From the NCBI GenBank assembly GCA_949752795.1, contig CATKHW010000010.1, forward strand, positions 186,001-250,000: a DNA stretch of 64,000 nucleotides. The letters are read 5' to 3'. Below, one piece after another: positions 36,513-50,422 of this stretch (within the stretch, counting starts at the first letter, position 1; the number at the start of each line of letters is the position of its first letter). The stretch is from Hyperoodon ampullatus (taxonomy: Eukaryota; Chordata; Mammalia; Artiodactyla; Ziphiidae). A program made the position numbers and the translations under genes. Under the pieces are notes generated by a model. The model ran no database searches. It was not told where the DNA came from and was given only the letters and a program-made list of their open reading frames with translations.

Positions 36513-38251
36513 AGACACTGTCCTCTTTCCTAACTCAGTTCAAGTGTAGCCATGTTTACAGGATCTTCATAAGTGAAATCTTATGATAAGTTTCTTTTTC
36601 TGTGTACCTTATTTCACTTAGAATCATCGTACCTGAATCCACCCATTTTGCTGCTACTGGTCTTATGTCATTGATTTCATGGCTGAGGGATATTCCATCG
36701 TACGTAAGTACCACAATTTTTTGAACCATTTTTATATTTCCTGGGATATTTAAGGTGTACCCAAGTTGAGGTCCTTGTAAGCAGTGCAGCCTTAAATTTT
36801 GGGGTGGCTCTGTCTTATTGATTTTCAGTTTTCCCAAAGTATATTCCCTAGACTGGAAGTGCCCTTGGCTCTGTAGCTCTGTTGTTTACTTGTTTTAGGG
36901 AACACAATGCACTCCTCCAGAGAGGCAGTTGGCAATTTACATCCCGCCCATCAGCATAACAAGGCTCCCTGTTCTCCAGGGCCTGTCTTGCCTTTCTGGT
37001 TTTTACACATTTTGTGGATGTCCCTTTTGACCGGTGGGAAGTGATACTTCTTTGTAGTGCAGATTTGCATTGCCCGCTTGCTTGCTTGGCCAAAAAGGGC
37101 ATATGTGTTTTCTCCTGAATATATTCAGGAGAAAACGCATACGCCCTTTTTGGCCAAGTGCATCATTGTCGAAGTTGTGCCCCTCTTCCTGTGCTTTAAA
37201 TGCGATTCCAACGTACCTCTTGAAATCTGTTTCCTGCTATTCTGCCTCGCTTTCAAGTCCGCCTCGTTGCCTTCCCTCAACAGATTTTTGGACGATAGTT
37301 GTCCTTTATTACTCGGCCAGTTTGTGAATTGCTGTGCCCCTGAGCTCCATTTTTCAACTCGTTTTTGGTGAGCTGACCGCAAGTCCAAAATTATGGTTCA
37401 GGAACTATACTGGTTCCCGGTGGGTGGCTGAGACTTTGGTTAAATCTTCTTCCTGCCGGGAAATTACAGTGATATGTGCCCGTCCAAATGCCTAACAGCT
37501 ACTCTCTCATTGGTTCTCCCTCTTCCCTTTCATCCTCTGCCAAATTGGCAACCTGTGCGAACCAGGAGGTTAAAGGGGCTGTCTCTCCAAGTTGGGAGGT
37601 TGATAGTAAAGCAGATGGAAAGTCACACCGGAGCACCAGGAGAGGGACTATTCGTTGAGTTTTAGAAACCTTTCATATTCACAGTGTGTCCGTTCTCTAG
37701 GTTTCCCGTACATGTTATAACTGTAGTAATATTCCCTTCAACCTGGAGAGTTGGGACCCATGGAATGTGTGCCATGCATTATTGCTTTAAAGGGTCTGCA
37801 TTTGCTCACCCAATCTCACCAATCCTCTCAGTCCCAAGTGTCCAGCCTTATGCCACATCCAGCTGTCGTTGTACATAGGGTCATTCCAGGTTTCATCAGA
37901 GACTCTGAAGGAATTGTAAAGAATTTCCCAGTTTTTTTGTTTTGTTTTTGAAATTCCTTTTTATCGTGGGTTTCAGCTGATTCTCGCTGCCATGTTTATG
38001 CCAGTCTAGACACACTTGATTCCCTTACGGAGACATATCAATATATAGGTTTTAAGATTCTTACTAGTCAGATATATTCCTCTGCGGGAAATATGGGGTT
38101 TTGAGTCCCTTTCACTGAGGAAGGTGTAGGTCTTTTCTATTCCATAGTTGGTTTTTGGAACGGTACCTATGCTTATATCAAATTCTGGTTTTATGCATCA
38201 CCCCACCTCTCCTTTCCCCTTAAGCAGGCATAAGAGTGTTTTCTAAATGTG
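36513..38251 (+). repeat. Satellite unit 22, type J/j
   Basis: Near-copy of unit 15 at an offset of 12,171, except TTTAAATGCG near 37196, a variant otherwise seen in type D units. Palindrome 37085-37158 has the two J-type left-arm changes. Confidence 0.95.
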
Positions 38252-39989
38252 AGACACTGTTCTCTTTCCGAACTCAGTTCAAATGTAGCCATGTTTACAG
38301 CATCTTCATAAGTGATATCTTATGATAAGTTTCTTTTTCTGTGTGACTTATTTCACTTAGAATCATCGTACCTGAATCCACCCATTTTGCTGCTACTGGT
38401 CTTATGACATTGATTTCATGGCTGAGGGATATTCCATCGTACGTAAGAACCACAATTTTTTGAACCATTTTTATATTTCCTGGGATATTTAAGGTGTACC
38501 CAAGTTGAGGTCCTTGTAAGCAGTGCAGCCCTAAATTTTGTGGTGGCTCTGTCTTATTGATTTTCAGTTTTCCCAAAGTATATTCCCTAGACTGGAAGTG
38601 CCCTTGGCTCTGTAGCTCTGTTCTTTACTTGTTTTAGGGAACACAATGTACTCATCCAGAGAAGCAGTTGGCAATTTACATCCCACCCTTCAGCATAGCA
38701 AGGCTCCCTGTTCTCCAAGGCCTGTCTTGCCTTTCTGGTTTTTACACATTTTGTGGATGTCCCTTTTGACTGGAGGGAAGTGATACTTGTTTTTAGTGCA
38801 GATTTGCATTGCCCGCTTGCTTGCTTGGCCAAAAAGGGCGTATGCGTTTTCTCCTGAATATATTCAGGAGAAAACGCATACGCCCTTTTTGGCCAAGTGC
38901 ATCATTGTCGAAGTTGTGCCCCTCTTCCTGTGCTTTAAAGGCGATTCCAACGTATCTCTTGAAATCTGTTTCCTGCTATTCTGGCTCGCGTTCAAGTCCT
39001 CCTAGTTGCCTTCCCTCAACAGATTTTTGGACGATAGTTGTCCTTTATTACTCGGCCAGTTTGTGAATTGCTGTTCCCCTGAGCTCCATATTTCAACTCG
39101 TTTTTGGTGAGCTGACCGCAAGTCCAAAATTTTGGTTCAGGACCTATACTGGTTCCCGGTGGGGGGCTGAGACTTTGGTTAATTCTTCTTCCTGCCTGGA
39201 AATTACAGTGATATGTGCCCGTCCAAATGCCTAACAGCTACTCTCTCATTGGTTCTCCCTCTTCCCTTTCATCCTCTGCCAAATTGGCAACCTGTGCTAA
39301 CCAGGAGGTTAAAGGGGCTGTCTCTCCAAGTTGGGAGGATGATAGTAAAGCAGGTGTAAAGTCAAACCGGAGCACCAAGAGAGGGACTATTCGTTGAGTT
39401 TTAGAAACCTTTCGTATTCACAGTGTGTCCGTTCTCTAGGTTTCCCGTACATGTTATAGCTGTAGTAATATTCCCTTCAACCTGGAGAGTTGAGACCCAT
39501 GGAATGGGTGCCATGCATTATTGCTTTAAAGGGTCTGCATTTGCTCACCCAATCTCACCAATCCTCTCAGTCCCAAGTGTCCAGCCTTATGCCACATCCA
39601 GCTGTCGTTGTAGATAGGGTCATTCCAGGTTTCATCAGAGACCCTGAAGGAATTGTAAAGAATTTCCCAGTTTTTTTGTTTTGTTTTTGAAATTCCTTTT
39701 TATAGTGGGTTTGAGCTGATTCTCGCTGCCATGTTTATGCCAGTCTAGACACACTTGATTCCCTTACGGAGACATATCAATACATAGGTTTTAAGATTCT
39801 TACTAGTCAGATATATTCCTCTGCGGGAAATATGGGGTTTTGAGTCCCTTTCACTGAGGAAGGTGTAGGTCTTGTCTATTCCATAGTTGGTGTTGGAACG
39901 GTACCTGTGCTTATATCAAACTCTGGTTTTATGCATCACCCCACCTCTCCTTCCCCCTTAAGCAGGCATAAGAGTGTTTTCAAAATGTG
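38252..39989 (+). repeat. Satellite unit 23, type A/a
   Basis: Near-copy of unit 1 at an offset of 38,251, sharing GACTGGAGGG with it. Palindrome 38824-38897 is perfect. Confidence 0.95.
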
Positions 39990-41727
39990 AGACACTGTTC
40001 TCTTTCCTTACTCAGTTCAAGTGTAGCCATGTTTACAGGATCTTCATAAGTGATATCTTATGATAAGTTTCTTTTTCTGTGTACCTTATTTCACTTAGAA
40101 TCATCGTACCTGAATCCACCCATTTTGCTGCTACTGGTCTTATGTCATTGATTTCATGGCTGAGGGATATTCCATCGTACGTAAGTACCACAATTTTTTG
40201 AACCATTTTTATATTTCCTGGGATATTTTAGGTGTACCCAAGTTGAGGTCCTTGTAAGCATTGCAGCCCTAAATTTTGGGGTGGCTCTCTCTTACTGATT
40301 TTCAGTTTTCCCAAGGTATATTCCCTAGACTGGAAGTGCCCTTGGCTCTGTAGCTCTGTTGTTTACTTGTTTTAGGGAACACAATGCACTCCTCCAGAGA
40401 GGCAGTTGGCAATTTACATCCCGCCCATCAGCATAACAAGGCTCCCTCTTCTCCAGGGCCTGTCTTGCCTTTCTGGTTTTTACACATTTTGTGGATGTCC
40501 CTTTTGACCGGTGGGAAGTGATACTTCTTTGTAGTGCAGATTTGCATTGCCCGCTTGCTTGCTTGGCCAAAAAGGTTGTATGCATTTTCTCCTGAATATA
40601 TTCAGGAGAAAATGCATACGCCCTTTTTGGCCAAGTGCATCATTGTCGAAGTTGTGCCCCTCTTCCTGTGCTTTAAAGGCGATTCCAACGTACCTCTTGA
40701 AATCTGTTTCCTGCTATTCTGCCTCGCTTTCAAGTCCGCCTCGTTGCCTTCCCTCAACAGATTTTTGGATGATAGTTGTCCTTTATTACTCGGCCTGTTT
40801 GTGAATTGCTGTGCCCCTGAGCTCCATTTTTCAACTCGTTTATGGTGAGCTGACCGCAAGTCCAAAATTTTGGTTCAGGACCTATACTGGTTCCCGGTGG
40901 GGGGCTGAGACTTTGGTTAATTCTTCTTCCTGCCGGGAAATTACAGTGGTATGTGCCCGTCCAAATGCCTAACAGCTACTCTCTCATTGGTTCTCCCTCT
41001 TCCCTTTCATCCTCTGCCAAATTGGCAACCTGTGCTAACCAGGAGGTTAAAGGGGCTGTCTCTCCAAGTTGGGAGGATGATAGTAAAGCAGGTGTAAAGT
41101 CAAACCAGAGCACCAGGAGAGGGACTATTCATTGAGTTTTACAAACCTTTCGTATTCACAGTGTGTCCGTTCTCTAGGTTTCCCGTACATGTTATAGCTG
41201 TAGTAATATTCCCTTCAACCTGGAGAGTTGGGACTCATGGAATGGGTGCCATGCATTATTACTTTAAAGGGTCTGCATTTGCTCACCCAATCTCACCAAT
41301 CCTGTCAGTCCCAAGTGTCCAGCCTTATGCCACATCCAGCTGTCGTTGTAGATAGGGTCATTCCAGGTTTCATCAGAGACCCTGAAGGAATTGTAAAGAA
41401 TTTCCCAGTTTTTTTGTTTTGTTTTTGAAATTCCTTTTTATAGTGGGTTTGAGCTGATTCTCGCTGCCATGTTTATGCCAGTCTAGACACACTTGATTCC
41501 CTTACGGAGACATATCAATACATAGGTTTTAAGATTCTTACTAGTCAGATATATTCCTCTGCGGGAAATATGGGGTTTGGGTCCCTTTCACTGAGGAAGG
41601 TGTAGGTCTTGTCTATTCCATAGTTCGTTTTTGGAACGGTACATGTGCTTATATCAAACTCTGGTTTTATGCATCACCCCACCTCTCCTTCCCCCTTAAG
41701 CAGGCATAAGAGTGTTTTCTAAATGTG
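39990..41727 (+). repeat. Satellite unit 24, type B/b
   Basis: Near-copy of unit 2 at an offset of 38,251. Palindrome 40562-40635 has TT on the left plus the paired A/T change. Confidence 0.95.
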
Positions 41728-43466
41728 AGACACTGTTCTCTTTCCTTACTCAGTTCAAGTGTAGCCATGTTTACAGGATCTTCATAAGTGATATCTTATG
41801 ATAAGTTTCTTTTTCTCTGTGACTTATTTCACTTAGAATCATCGTACCTGAATCCACCCAATTTGCTGCTACTGGTCTTATGACATTGATTTCATGGCTG
41901 AGGGATATTCCATCGTACGTAAGTACCACAATTTTTTGAACCATTTTTATATTTCCTGGGATATTTAAGGTGTACCCAAGTTGAGGTCCTTGTAAGCAGT
42001 GCAGCCCTAAATTTTGGGGTGGCTCTGTCTTATTGATTTTCAGCTTTCCCAAGGTATATTCCCTAGACTGGAAGTGCCCTTGGCTCTGTAGCTCTGTTCT
42101 TTACTTGTTTTAAGGAACACAATGCACTCCTCAGGAGAGGCAGTTGGCAATTTACATCCCGCCCATCAGCATAACAAGGCTCCCTCTTCTCCAGGGCCTG
42201 TCTTGCCTTTCTGGTTTTTACACATTTTGTGGATGTCCCTTTTGACCGGTGGGAAGTGATACTTCTTTGTAGTGCAGATTTGCATTGCCCGCTTGCTTGC
42301 TTGGCCAAAAAGGTTGTATGCGTTTTCTCCTGAATATATTCAGGAGAAAACGCATACGCCCTTTTTGGCCAAGTGCATCATTGTCGAAGTTGTGCCCCTC
42401 TTCCTGTGCTTTAAAGGCGATTCCAACATACCTCTTGAAATCTGTTTCCTGCTATTCTGCCTCGCTTTCAAGTCCGCCTCGTTGCCTTCCCTCAACAGAT
42501 TTTTGGACGATAGTTGTCCTTTATTACTCGGCCAGTTTGTGAATTGCTGTGCCTCTGAGCTCCATTTTTCAACTCGTTTTTTGTGAGCTGACCGCAAGTC
42601 CAAAATTTAGGTTCAGGAAATATATTGGTTCCCGGAGGGTGGCTGAGACTTTGGTTAATTCTTCTTCCTGCCGGGAAATTACAGTGATATGTGCCCGTCC
42701 AAATGCCTAACAGCTACTCTCTCATTGGTTCTCCCTCTTCCCTTTCATCCTCTGCCAAATTGGCAAGCTGTGTGAACCAGGAGGTTAAAGGGGCTGTCTC
42801 TCCAAGTTGGGAGGTTGATAGTAAAGCAGGTGGAAAGTCAAACCGGAGCACCAGGAGAGGGACTATTCGTTGAGTTTTAGAAACCTTTCGTATTCACAGT
42901 GTGTCCGTTCTCTAGGTTTCCCGTACATGTTATAGCTGTAGTGATATTCCCTTCATCCTGGAGAGTTGGGACCCATGGAATGGGTGCCAGGCATTTGTGC
43001 TTTAAATGGTGTGCATTTGCTCACCCAGTCTCACCAATCGTCTCAGTCCCAAGTGTCCCTCCTTATGTCACATCAAGCTGTTGTTGTAGATAGGGTCATT
43101 CCAGGTTTCATCAGAGACCCTGAAGGAATTGTAAAGATTTTCCCAGTTTTTTTGTTTTGTTTTTGAAATTCCTTTTTATAGTGGGTTTGTGCTGATTCTC
43201 GCTGCCATGTTTATGCCAGTCTAGACACACTTGATTCCCTTACAGAGACATATCAATACATAGGTTTTAAGGTTCTTACTAGTCAGATATATTCCTCTGC
43301 GGGAAATATGGGGTTTTGAGTCCCTTTCACTGAGGAAGTTGTAGGTCTTGTCTATTCCATAGTTGGTTTTTGGAACGGTACCTGTTCTTATATCAAACTC
43401 TGGTTTTATGCATCACCCCACCTCTCCTTTCCCCTTAAGCAGGCTTAAGAGTGTTTTCTAAATGTG
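41728..43466 (+). repeat. Satellite unit 25, type C/c
   Basis: The first half matches units 3, 5 and 8; the second half c matches units 5 and 8. It is therefore a non-hybrid C unit in the B-C-D order. Palindrome 42300-42373 has the TT variant. Confidence 0.95.
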
Positions 43467-45205
43467 AGACACTGTTCTCTTTCCTAACTCAGTTCAAGTG
43501 TAGCCATGTTTACAGGATCTTCATAAGTGATATCTTATGATAAGTTTCTTTTTCTGTGTGACTTATTTCACTTAGAATCATCGTACCTGAATCCACCCAT
43601 TTTGCTGCTACTGGTCTTATGACATTGATTTCATGGCTGAGGGATATTCCATCGTACGTAAGTACCACAATTATTTGAACCCTTTTTATATTTCCTGGGA
43701 TATTTAAGGTGTACCCAAGTTGATGTCCTTGTAAGCAGTGCAGCCCTAAATTTTGGGGTGGCTCTGTCTTATTGATTTTCAGTTTTCCCAAGGTATATTC
43801 CCTAGACTGGAAGTGCCCTTGGCTCTGTAGCTCTGTTCTTTGTTTGTTTTAGGGAACACAATGTACTCCTCCAGAGAGGCAGTTGGCAATTTACATCCCG
43901 CCCATCAGCATAACAAGGCTCCCTGTTCTCCAGGGCCTGTCTTGCCTTTCTGGTTTTTACACATTTTGTGGATGTCCCTTTTGACCGGTGGGAAGTGATA
44001 CTTCTTTGTAGTGCAGATTTGCATTGCCCGCTTGCTTGCTTGGCCAAAAAGGGCGTATGCGTTTTCTCCTGAATATATTCAGGAGAAAACGCATACGCCC
44101 TTTTTGGCCAAGTGCATCATTGTCGAAGTTGTGCCCCTCTTCCTGTGCTTTAAATGCGATTCCAACGTACCTCTTGAAATCTGTTTCCTGCTATTCTGCC
44201 TCGCTTTCAAGTCCGCCTCGTTGCCTTCCCTCAACAGATTTTTGGACGATAGTTGTCCTTTATTACTCAGCCAGTTTGTGAATTGCTGTGCCCCTGAGCT
44301 CCATTTTTCAACTCGTTTTTGGTGAGCTGACCGCAAGTCCAATATTTTGGTTCAGGACCTATAATGGTTCCCGGTGGGGGGCTGAGACTTTGGTTAATTC
44401 TTCTTCCTGCCTGGAAATTACAGTGATATGTGCCCGTCCAAATGCCTAACAGCTACTCTCTCATTGGTTCTCCCTCTTCCCTTTCACCCTCTGCCAAATT
44501 GGCAACCTGTGCAAACCAGGAGGTTAAAGGGGCTGTCTCTCCAAGTTGGGAGGATGATAGTAAAGCAGGTGTAAAGTCAAACCGGAGCACCAGGAGAGGG
44601 ACTATTCGTTGAGTTTTAGAAACCTTTCATATTCACAGTGTGTCCGTTCTCTAGGTTTCCCGTACATGTTATAGCTGTAGTAATATTCCCTTCAGCCTGG
44701 AGAGTTGGGACCCATGGAATGGGTGCCATGCATTATTGCTTTAAAGGGTCTGCATTTGCTCACCCAATCTCACCAATCCTCTCAGTCCCAAGTGTCCAGC
44801 CTTATGCCATATCCAGCTGTCGTTGTAGATACGGTCATTCCAGGTTTCATCAGAGACCCTGAAGGAATTGTAAAGAATTTCCCAGTTTTTTTGTTTTGTT
44901 TTTGAAATTCCTTTTTATAGTGGGTTTGAGCTGAATCTCGCTGCCATGTTTATGCCAGTCTAGACACACTTGATTCCCTTACGGAGACATATCAATACAT
45001 AGGTTTTAAGATTCTTACTAGTCAGATATATTCCTCTGCGGGAAATATGGGGTTTTGAGTCCCTTTCACTGAGGAAGGTGTAGTTCTTGTCTATTCCATA
45101 GTTGGTTTTTGGAACGGTACTTGTGCTTATATCAAACTCTGGTTTTATGCATCACCCCACCTCTCCTTCCCCCTTAAGCAGGCATAAGAGTGTGTTCTAA
45201 ATGTG
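43467..45205 (+). repeat. Satellite unit 26, type D/d
   Basis: Near-copy of unit 9 at an offset of 29,558. Private variants include CCTATAATGG near 44359 and GCCATATCC near 44806. Palindrome 44039-44112 is perfect. Confidence 0.95.
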
Positions 45206-46946
45206 AGACACTGTTCTCTTTCCTAACTCAGTTCAAGTGTAGCCATGTGTACAGGATCTTCATAAGTGATATCTTATGATAAGTTTATTTTTCTCTGTGA
45301 CTTATTTCACTTAGAATCATCGTAACTGAATCCACCCATTTTGCTGCTACTGGTCTTATGACATTGATTTCATGGCTGAGGGATATTCCATCGTACGTAA
45401 GTACCACAATTTTTTGAACCATTTTTATATTTCCTAGGATATTTAAGGTGTACCCAAGTTGAGGTCCTTGTAAGCAGTGCAGCCCTAAATTTTGGGGTGG
45501 CTCTGTCTTATTGATTTTCAGTTTTCCAAAGGTATATTCCCTAGACTGGAAGTGCCCTTCTGCTCTGTAGCTCTGTTCTTTACTTGTTTTAGGGAACACA
45601 ATGCACTCCTCCAGAGAGGCAGTTGGCAATTTACATGCCGCCCATCAGCATAACAAGGCTCCCTGTTCTCCAGGACCTGTCTTGCCTTTCTGGTTTTTAC
45701 ACATTTTGTGGATGTGTCTTTTGACCGGTGGGAAGTGATACTTCTTTGTAGTGCAGATTTGCATTGCCCGCTTGCTTGCTTGGCCAAAAAGGGCGTATGC
45801 GTTTTCTCCTGAATATGTTCAGGAGAAAACGCATACGCCCTTTTTGGCCAAGTGCATCATTGTCGAAGTTGTGCCCCTCTTCCTGTGCTTTAAAGGCGAT
45901 TCCAACGTACCTCTTGAAATCTGTTTCCTGCTATTCTGCCTCGCTTTCAAGTCCGCCTCGTTGCCTTCCCTCAACAGATTTTTGGACGATAGTTGTCCTT
46001 TATTACTCGGCCAGTTTGTGAATTGCTGTGCCCCTGAGCTCCATTTTTCAACTTGTTTTTGGTGAGGTGACCGCAAGTCCGAAATTTTGGTTCAGGACCT
46101 ATGCTGGTTCCCTGTGGGGGGCTGAGACTTTGGTTAATTCTTCTTCCTGCCGGGAAATTACAGTGATATGTGCCCGTTCAAATGCCTAACAGCTACTCTC
46201 TCATTGGTTCTCCCTTTTCCCTTTCATCCTCTGCCAAATTGGCAACCTGTACGAACCAGGAGGTTAAAGGGGCTGTCTCTTCAAGTTGGGAGGTTGATAG
46301 TAAAGCAGATGGAAAGTCAAACAGGAACACCAGGAGAGGGACTATTCGTTGAGTTTTAGAAACCTTTCGTATTCACAGTGTGTCCGTTCTGTAGGTTTCC
46401 CGTACATGTTATAGCTGTACTAATATTCCCTTCAACCTGGAGAGTTGGGACCCATGGAATGGGTGCCAGGCATTTGTGCTTTAAAGGGTCTGCATTTGCT
46501 CACCCAATCTCACCAATCGTCTCAGTCCCAAGTGTCCAGCCTTATGCCACATCCAGCTGTCATTGTAGATAGGGTCATTCCAGGTTTCATCAGAGACCCT
46601 GAAGGAATTGTAAAGAATTTCCCAGTTTTTTTTGTGTTGTTTTTGAAATTCCTTTTTATAGTGGGTTTGAGCTGATTCTCGCTGCCATGTTTATGCCAGT
46701 CTAGACACACTTGATTCCCTTACGGAGACACATCAATACACAGGTTTTAACATTCTTACAAGTCAGATATATTCCCCTGTGGGAAATATGGTGTTTTGAG
46801 TCCCTTTCACTGAGGAAGGTGTAGGTCTTGTCTATTACATAGGTGGTGTTTGGAACGGTACCTGTGCTTATATCAAACTCTGGTTTTATGCATCACCCCA
46901 CCTCTCCTTCCCCCTTAAGCAGGCATAAGAGTGTTTTCTAAATGTG
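45206..46946 (+). repeat. Satellite unit 27, type E/e
   Basis: Near-copy of unit 10 at an offset of 29,558 and of unit 33 at 10,430. It has the private CCTGTACGAACC near 46247. Palindrome 45779-45852 has the E-type centre mismatch. Confidence 0.95.
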
Positions 46947-48684
46947 AGACACTGTTCTCTTTCCTAACTCAGTTCAAGTGTAGCCATGTTTACAGGATCT
47001 TCATAAGTGATATCTTATGATAAGTTTCTTTTTCTGTGTGACTTATTTCACTTAGAATCATCGTACCTGAATCCACCCATTTTGCTGCTACTGGTCTTAT
47101 GACATTGATTTCATGGCTGAGGGATATTCCATCGTACGTAAGTACCACAATTTTTGAACCATTTTTATATTTCCTGGGATATTTAAGGTGTACCCAAGTT
47201 GAGGTCCTTGTAAGCAGTGCAGCCCTAAATTTTGGGGTGGCTCTGTCTTATTGATTTTCAGTTTTCCCAATGTATATTCCCTAGACTGGAAGTGCCCTTG
47301 GCTCTGTAGCTCTGTTCTTTACTTGTTTTAGGGAACACAATGCACTCCTCCAGAGAGGCAGTTGGCAATTTACATCCCGCCCATCAGCATAACAAGGCTC
47401 CCTGTTCTGCAGGGCCTGTCTTGCCTTTTTGGTTTTTACACATTTTGTGGATATCCCTTTTGACTGGTGGGAAGTGATACTTCTTTGTAGTGCAGATTTG
47501 CATTGCCCGCTTGCTTGCTTGGCCAAAAAGGGCGTATGCGTTTTCTCCTGAATATATTCAGGAGAAAACGAATACGCAATTTTTTGCCAAGTGCATCATT
47601 GTCGAAGTTGTGCCCCTCTTCCTGTGCTTTAAAGGCGATTGCAACGTACCTATTGAAATCTGTTTCCTGCTATTCTGCCTCGCATTCAAGTCCGCCTCGT
47701 TGCCTTCCCTCAACAGATTTTTGGACGATAGTTGTCCTTTATTACTCGGCCAGTTTGTGAATTGCTGTTCCCCTGAGCTCCATTTTTCAACTCGTTTTTG
47801 GTGAGCTGACCGCAAGTCCAAAATTTTTGTTCAGGAACTATGCAGTTTCCCGGTGGGGGGCTGAGACTTTGGTTAATTATTCTTCCTGCCGGGAAGTTAG
47901 AGTGATATGTGCCCGTTCAAATGCCTAACAGCTACTCTCTCATTGGTTCTCCCTCTTCCCTTTCATCCTCTGCCAAATTGGCAACCTGTGCGAACCAGGA
48001 GGTTTAAGGGGCTGTCTCTCCAAGTTGGGAGGTTGATAGTAAAGCAGATGGAAAGTCAAACCGGAGCACCAGTAGAGGGACTATTCGTTGCGTTTTAGAA
48101 ATCTTTCGTATTCACAGTGTGTCCGTTCTCTAGGTTTCCGGTACATGTTATAACTGTAGTAATATTCCCTTCAATCTGGAGAGTTGGGACCCATGGAATG
48201 GGTGCCATGCATTATTGCTTTAAAGGGTCTGCATTTGCTCACCCAATCTCACCAATCCTCTCAGTCCCAAGTGTGCAGCCTTATGCCACATCCAGATGTC
48301 GTTGTAAATAGGGTCATTCCAGGTTTCATCAGAGACGTGAAGGAATTGTAAAGAATTTCCCAGTTTTTTTTTTTTTGTTTTTGAAATTCCTTTTTATAGT
48401 GGGTTTGAGCTGATTCTCCCTGCCATGTTTATGCCAGTCTAGACACACTTGATTCCCTTACGGAGACATATCAATACATAGGTTTTAAGATTCTTACTAG
48501 TCAGATATATTCCTCTGCGGGAAATATGGGGTTTTGAGTCCCTTTCACTGAGGAAGGTGTAGGTCTTGTCTATTCCATAGTTGGTTTTTGGAACGGTACC
48601 TGTGATGATATCAAACTCTGGTTTTATGCATCACCCCAACTCTCCTTCCACCTTAAGCAGGCATAAGAGTGTTTTCTAAAAGTG
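46947..48684 (+). repeat. Satellite unit 28, type F/f
   Basis: Near-copy of units 11 and 34. It has the private GATTGCAACG near 47637, and the T run near 48364 is 13 long. Palindrome 47518-47591 has the decayed right arm. Confidence 0.95.
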
Positions 48685-50422
48685 AGACACTGTTTTCTTT
48701 CCTAACTCAGTTCAAGTGTAGCCATGTTTACAGGATCTTCATAAGTGATATCTTATGATAAGTTTCTTTTTCTCTGTGACTTATTCCACTTAGAATCATC
48801 GTACCTGAATCCACCCATTTTGCTGCTACTGGTCTTATGACATTGATTTCATGGCTGAGGGATATTCCATCGTACGTAAGTACCACAATTTTTTGAACCA
48901 TTTTTATATTTCCTGGGATATTTAAGGTGTACCCAAGTTGAGGTCCTTGTAAGCAGTGCAGCCCTAAATTTTGGGGTAGCTCTGTCTTATTGATTTTCAG
49001 TTTTCCCAAGGAATATTCCCTAGACTGGAAGTGCCCTTGGCTCTGTAGCTCTGTTGTTTACTTGTTTTAGGGAACACAATGCACTCCTCCAGAGAGGCAG
49101 TTGGCAATTTACATCCCGCCCATCAGCATAACAAGGCTCCCTGTTCTCCAGGGCCTGTCTTGCCTTTCTGGTTTTTACACATTTTGTGGGTGTCCCTTTT
49201 GACCGGTGGGAAGTGATACTTCTTTGTAGTGCAGATTTGCATTGTCCGCTTGCTTGCTTGGCCAAAAAGGGCGTATGCGTTTTCTCCTGAATATATTCAG
49301 GAGAAAACGCATACGCCCTTTTTGGCCAAGTGCATCATTGTCGAAGTTGTGCCCCTCTTCCTGTGCTTTAAAGGCGATTCCAACGTACCTCTTGAAATCT
49401 GTTTCCTGCTATTCTGCCTCGCTTTCAAGTCCGCCTCGTTGCCTACCCTCAAAAGATTTTTGGACGATAGTTGTCCTTTATTACTCGGCCAGTTTGTGAA
49501 TTGCTGTGCCCCTGAGCTCCATTTCTCAACTCGTTTTTGGTGAGCTGACCGCAAGTCCAAAATTTTGGTTCAGGACCTATACTGGTTCCCGGTGGGTGGC
49601 TGAGACTTTGGTTAATTCTTCTTCCTGCCGGGAAATTACAGTGATATGTGCCCGTCCAAATGCCTAACAGCTCCTCTCTCATTGGTTCTCCCTCTTCACT
49701 TTCATCCTCTGCCAAATTGGCAACCTGTGCGAACCAGGAGGTTAAAGGGGCTCTCTCTACAAGTTGGGAGGTTGATAGTAAAGCAGATGGAAAGTCAAAC
49801 CGGAGCACCAGGATATGGACTATTCGTTGAGTTTTAGAAACCTTTTGTATTCACAGTGTGTCCGTTCTCTAGGTTTCCGGTACATGTTATAACTGTAGTA
49901 ATATTCCCTTCAACCTGGAGAGTTGGGACCCATGGAATGGGTGCCATGCATTATTACTTTAAAGCGTCTGCATTTGCTCACCAAATCTCACCAATCGTCT
50001 CAGTCCCAAGTGTCCAGCCTTATGCCACATCCAGCTGTCGTTGTAGATAGGGTCATTCCAGGGTTCATCAGAGACCCTGAAGGAATTGTAAAGAATTTCC
50101 CAGTTTTTTTGTTTTGTTTTTGAAATTCCTTTTTATAGTGGGTTTGAGCTGATTCTCACTGCCAAGTTTATGCCAGTCTAGACACACTTGATTCCCTTAT
50201 GGAGACATATCAATATATAGGTTTTAAGATTCTTACTAGTCAGATATATTCCTCTGCGGGAAATATGGGGTTTTGAGTCCCTTTCACTGAGGAAGGTGTA
50301 GGTCTTGTCTATTCCATAGTTGGTTTTTGGAACGGTACCTGTGCTTATATCAATCTCTGGGTTTATGCATCACCCCACCTCTCCTTCCCCCTAAGAAGGC
50401 ATAAGAGTGTTTTCTAAATGTG
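48685..50422 (+). repeat. Satellite unit 29, type G/g
   Basis: Matches unit 12 until about 49920, then has a different tail (TTTAAAGCGTCTGC, CTCACCAAATC, CCAAGTTTATG) shared with unit 35. Palindrome 49257-49330 is perfect. Confidence 0.95.
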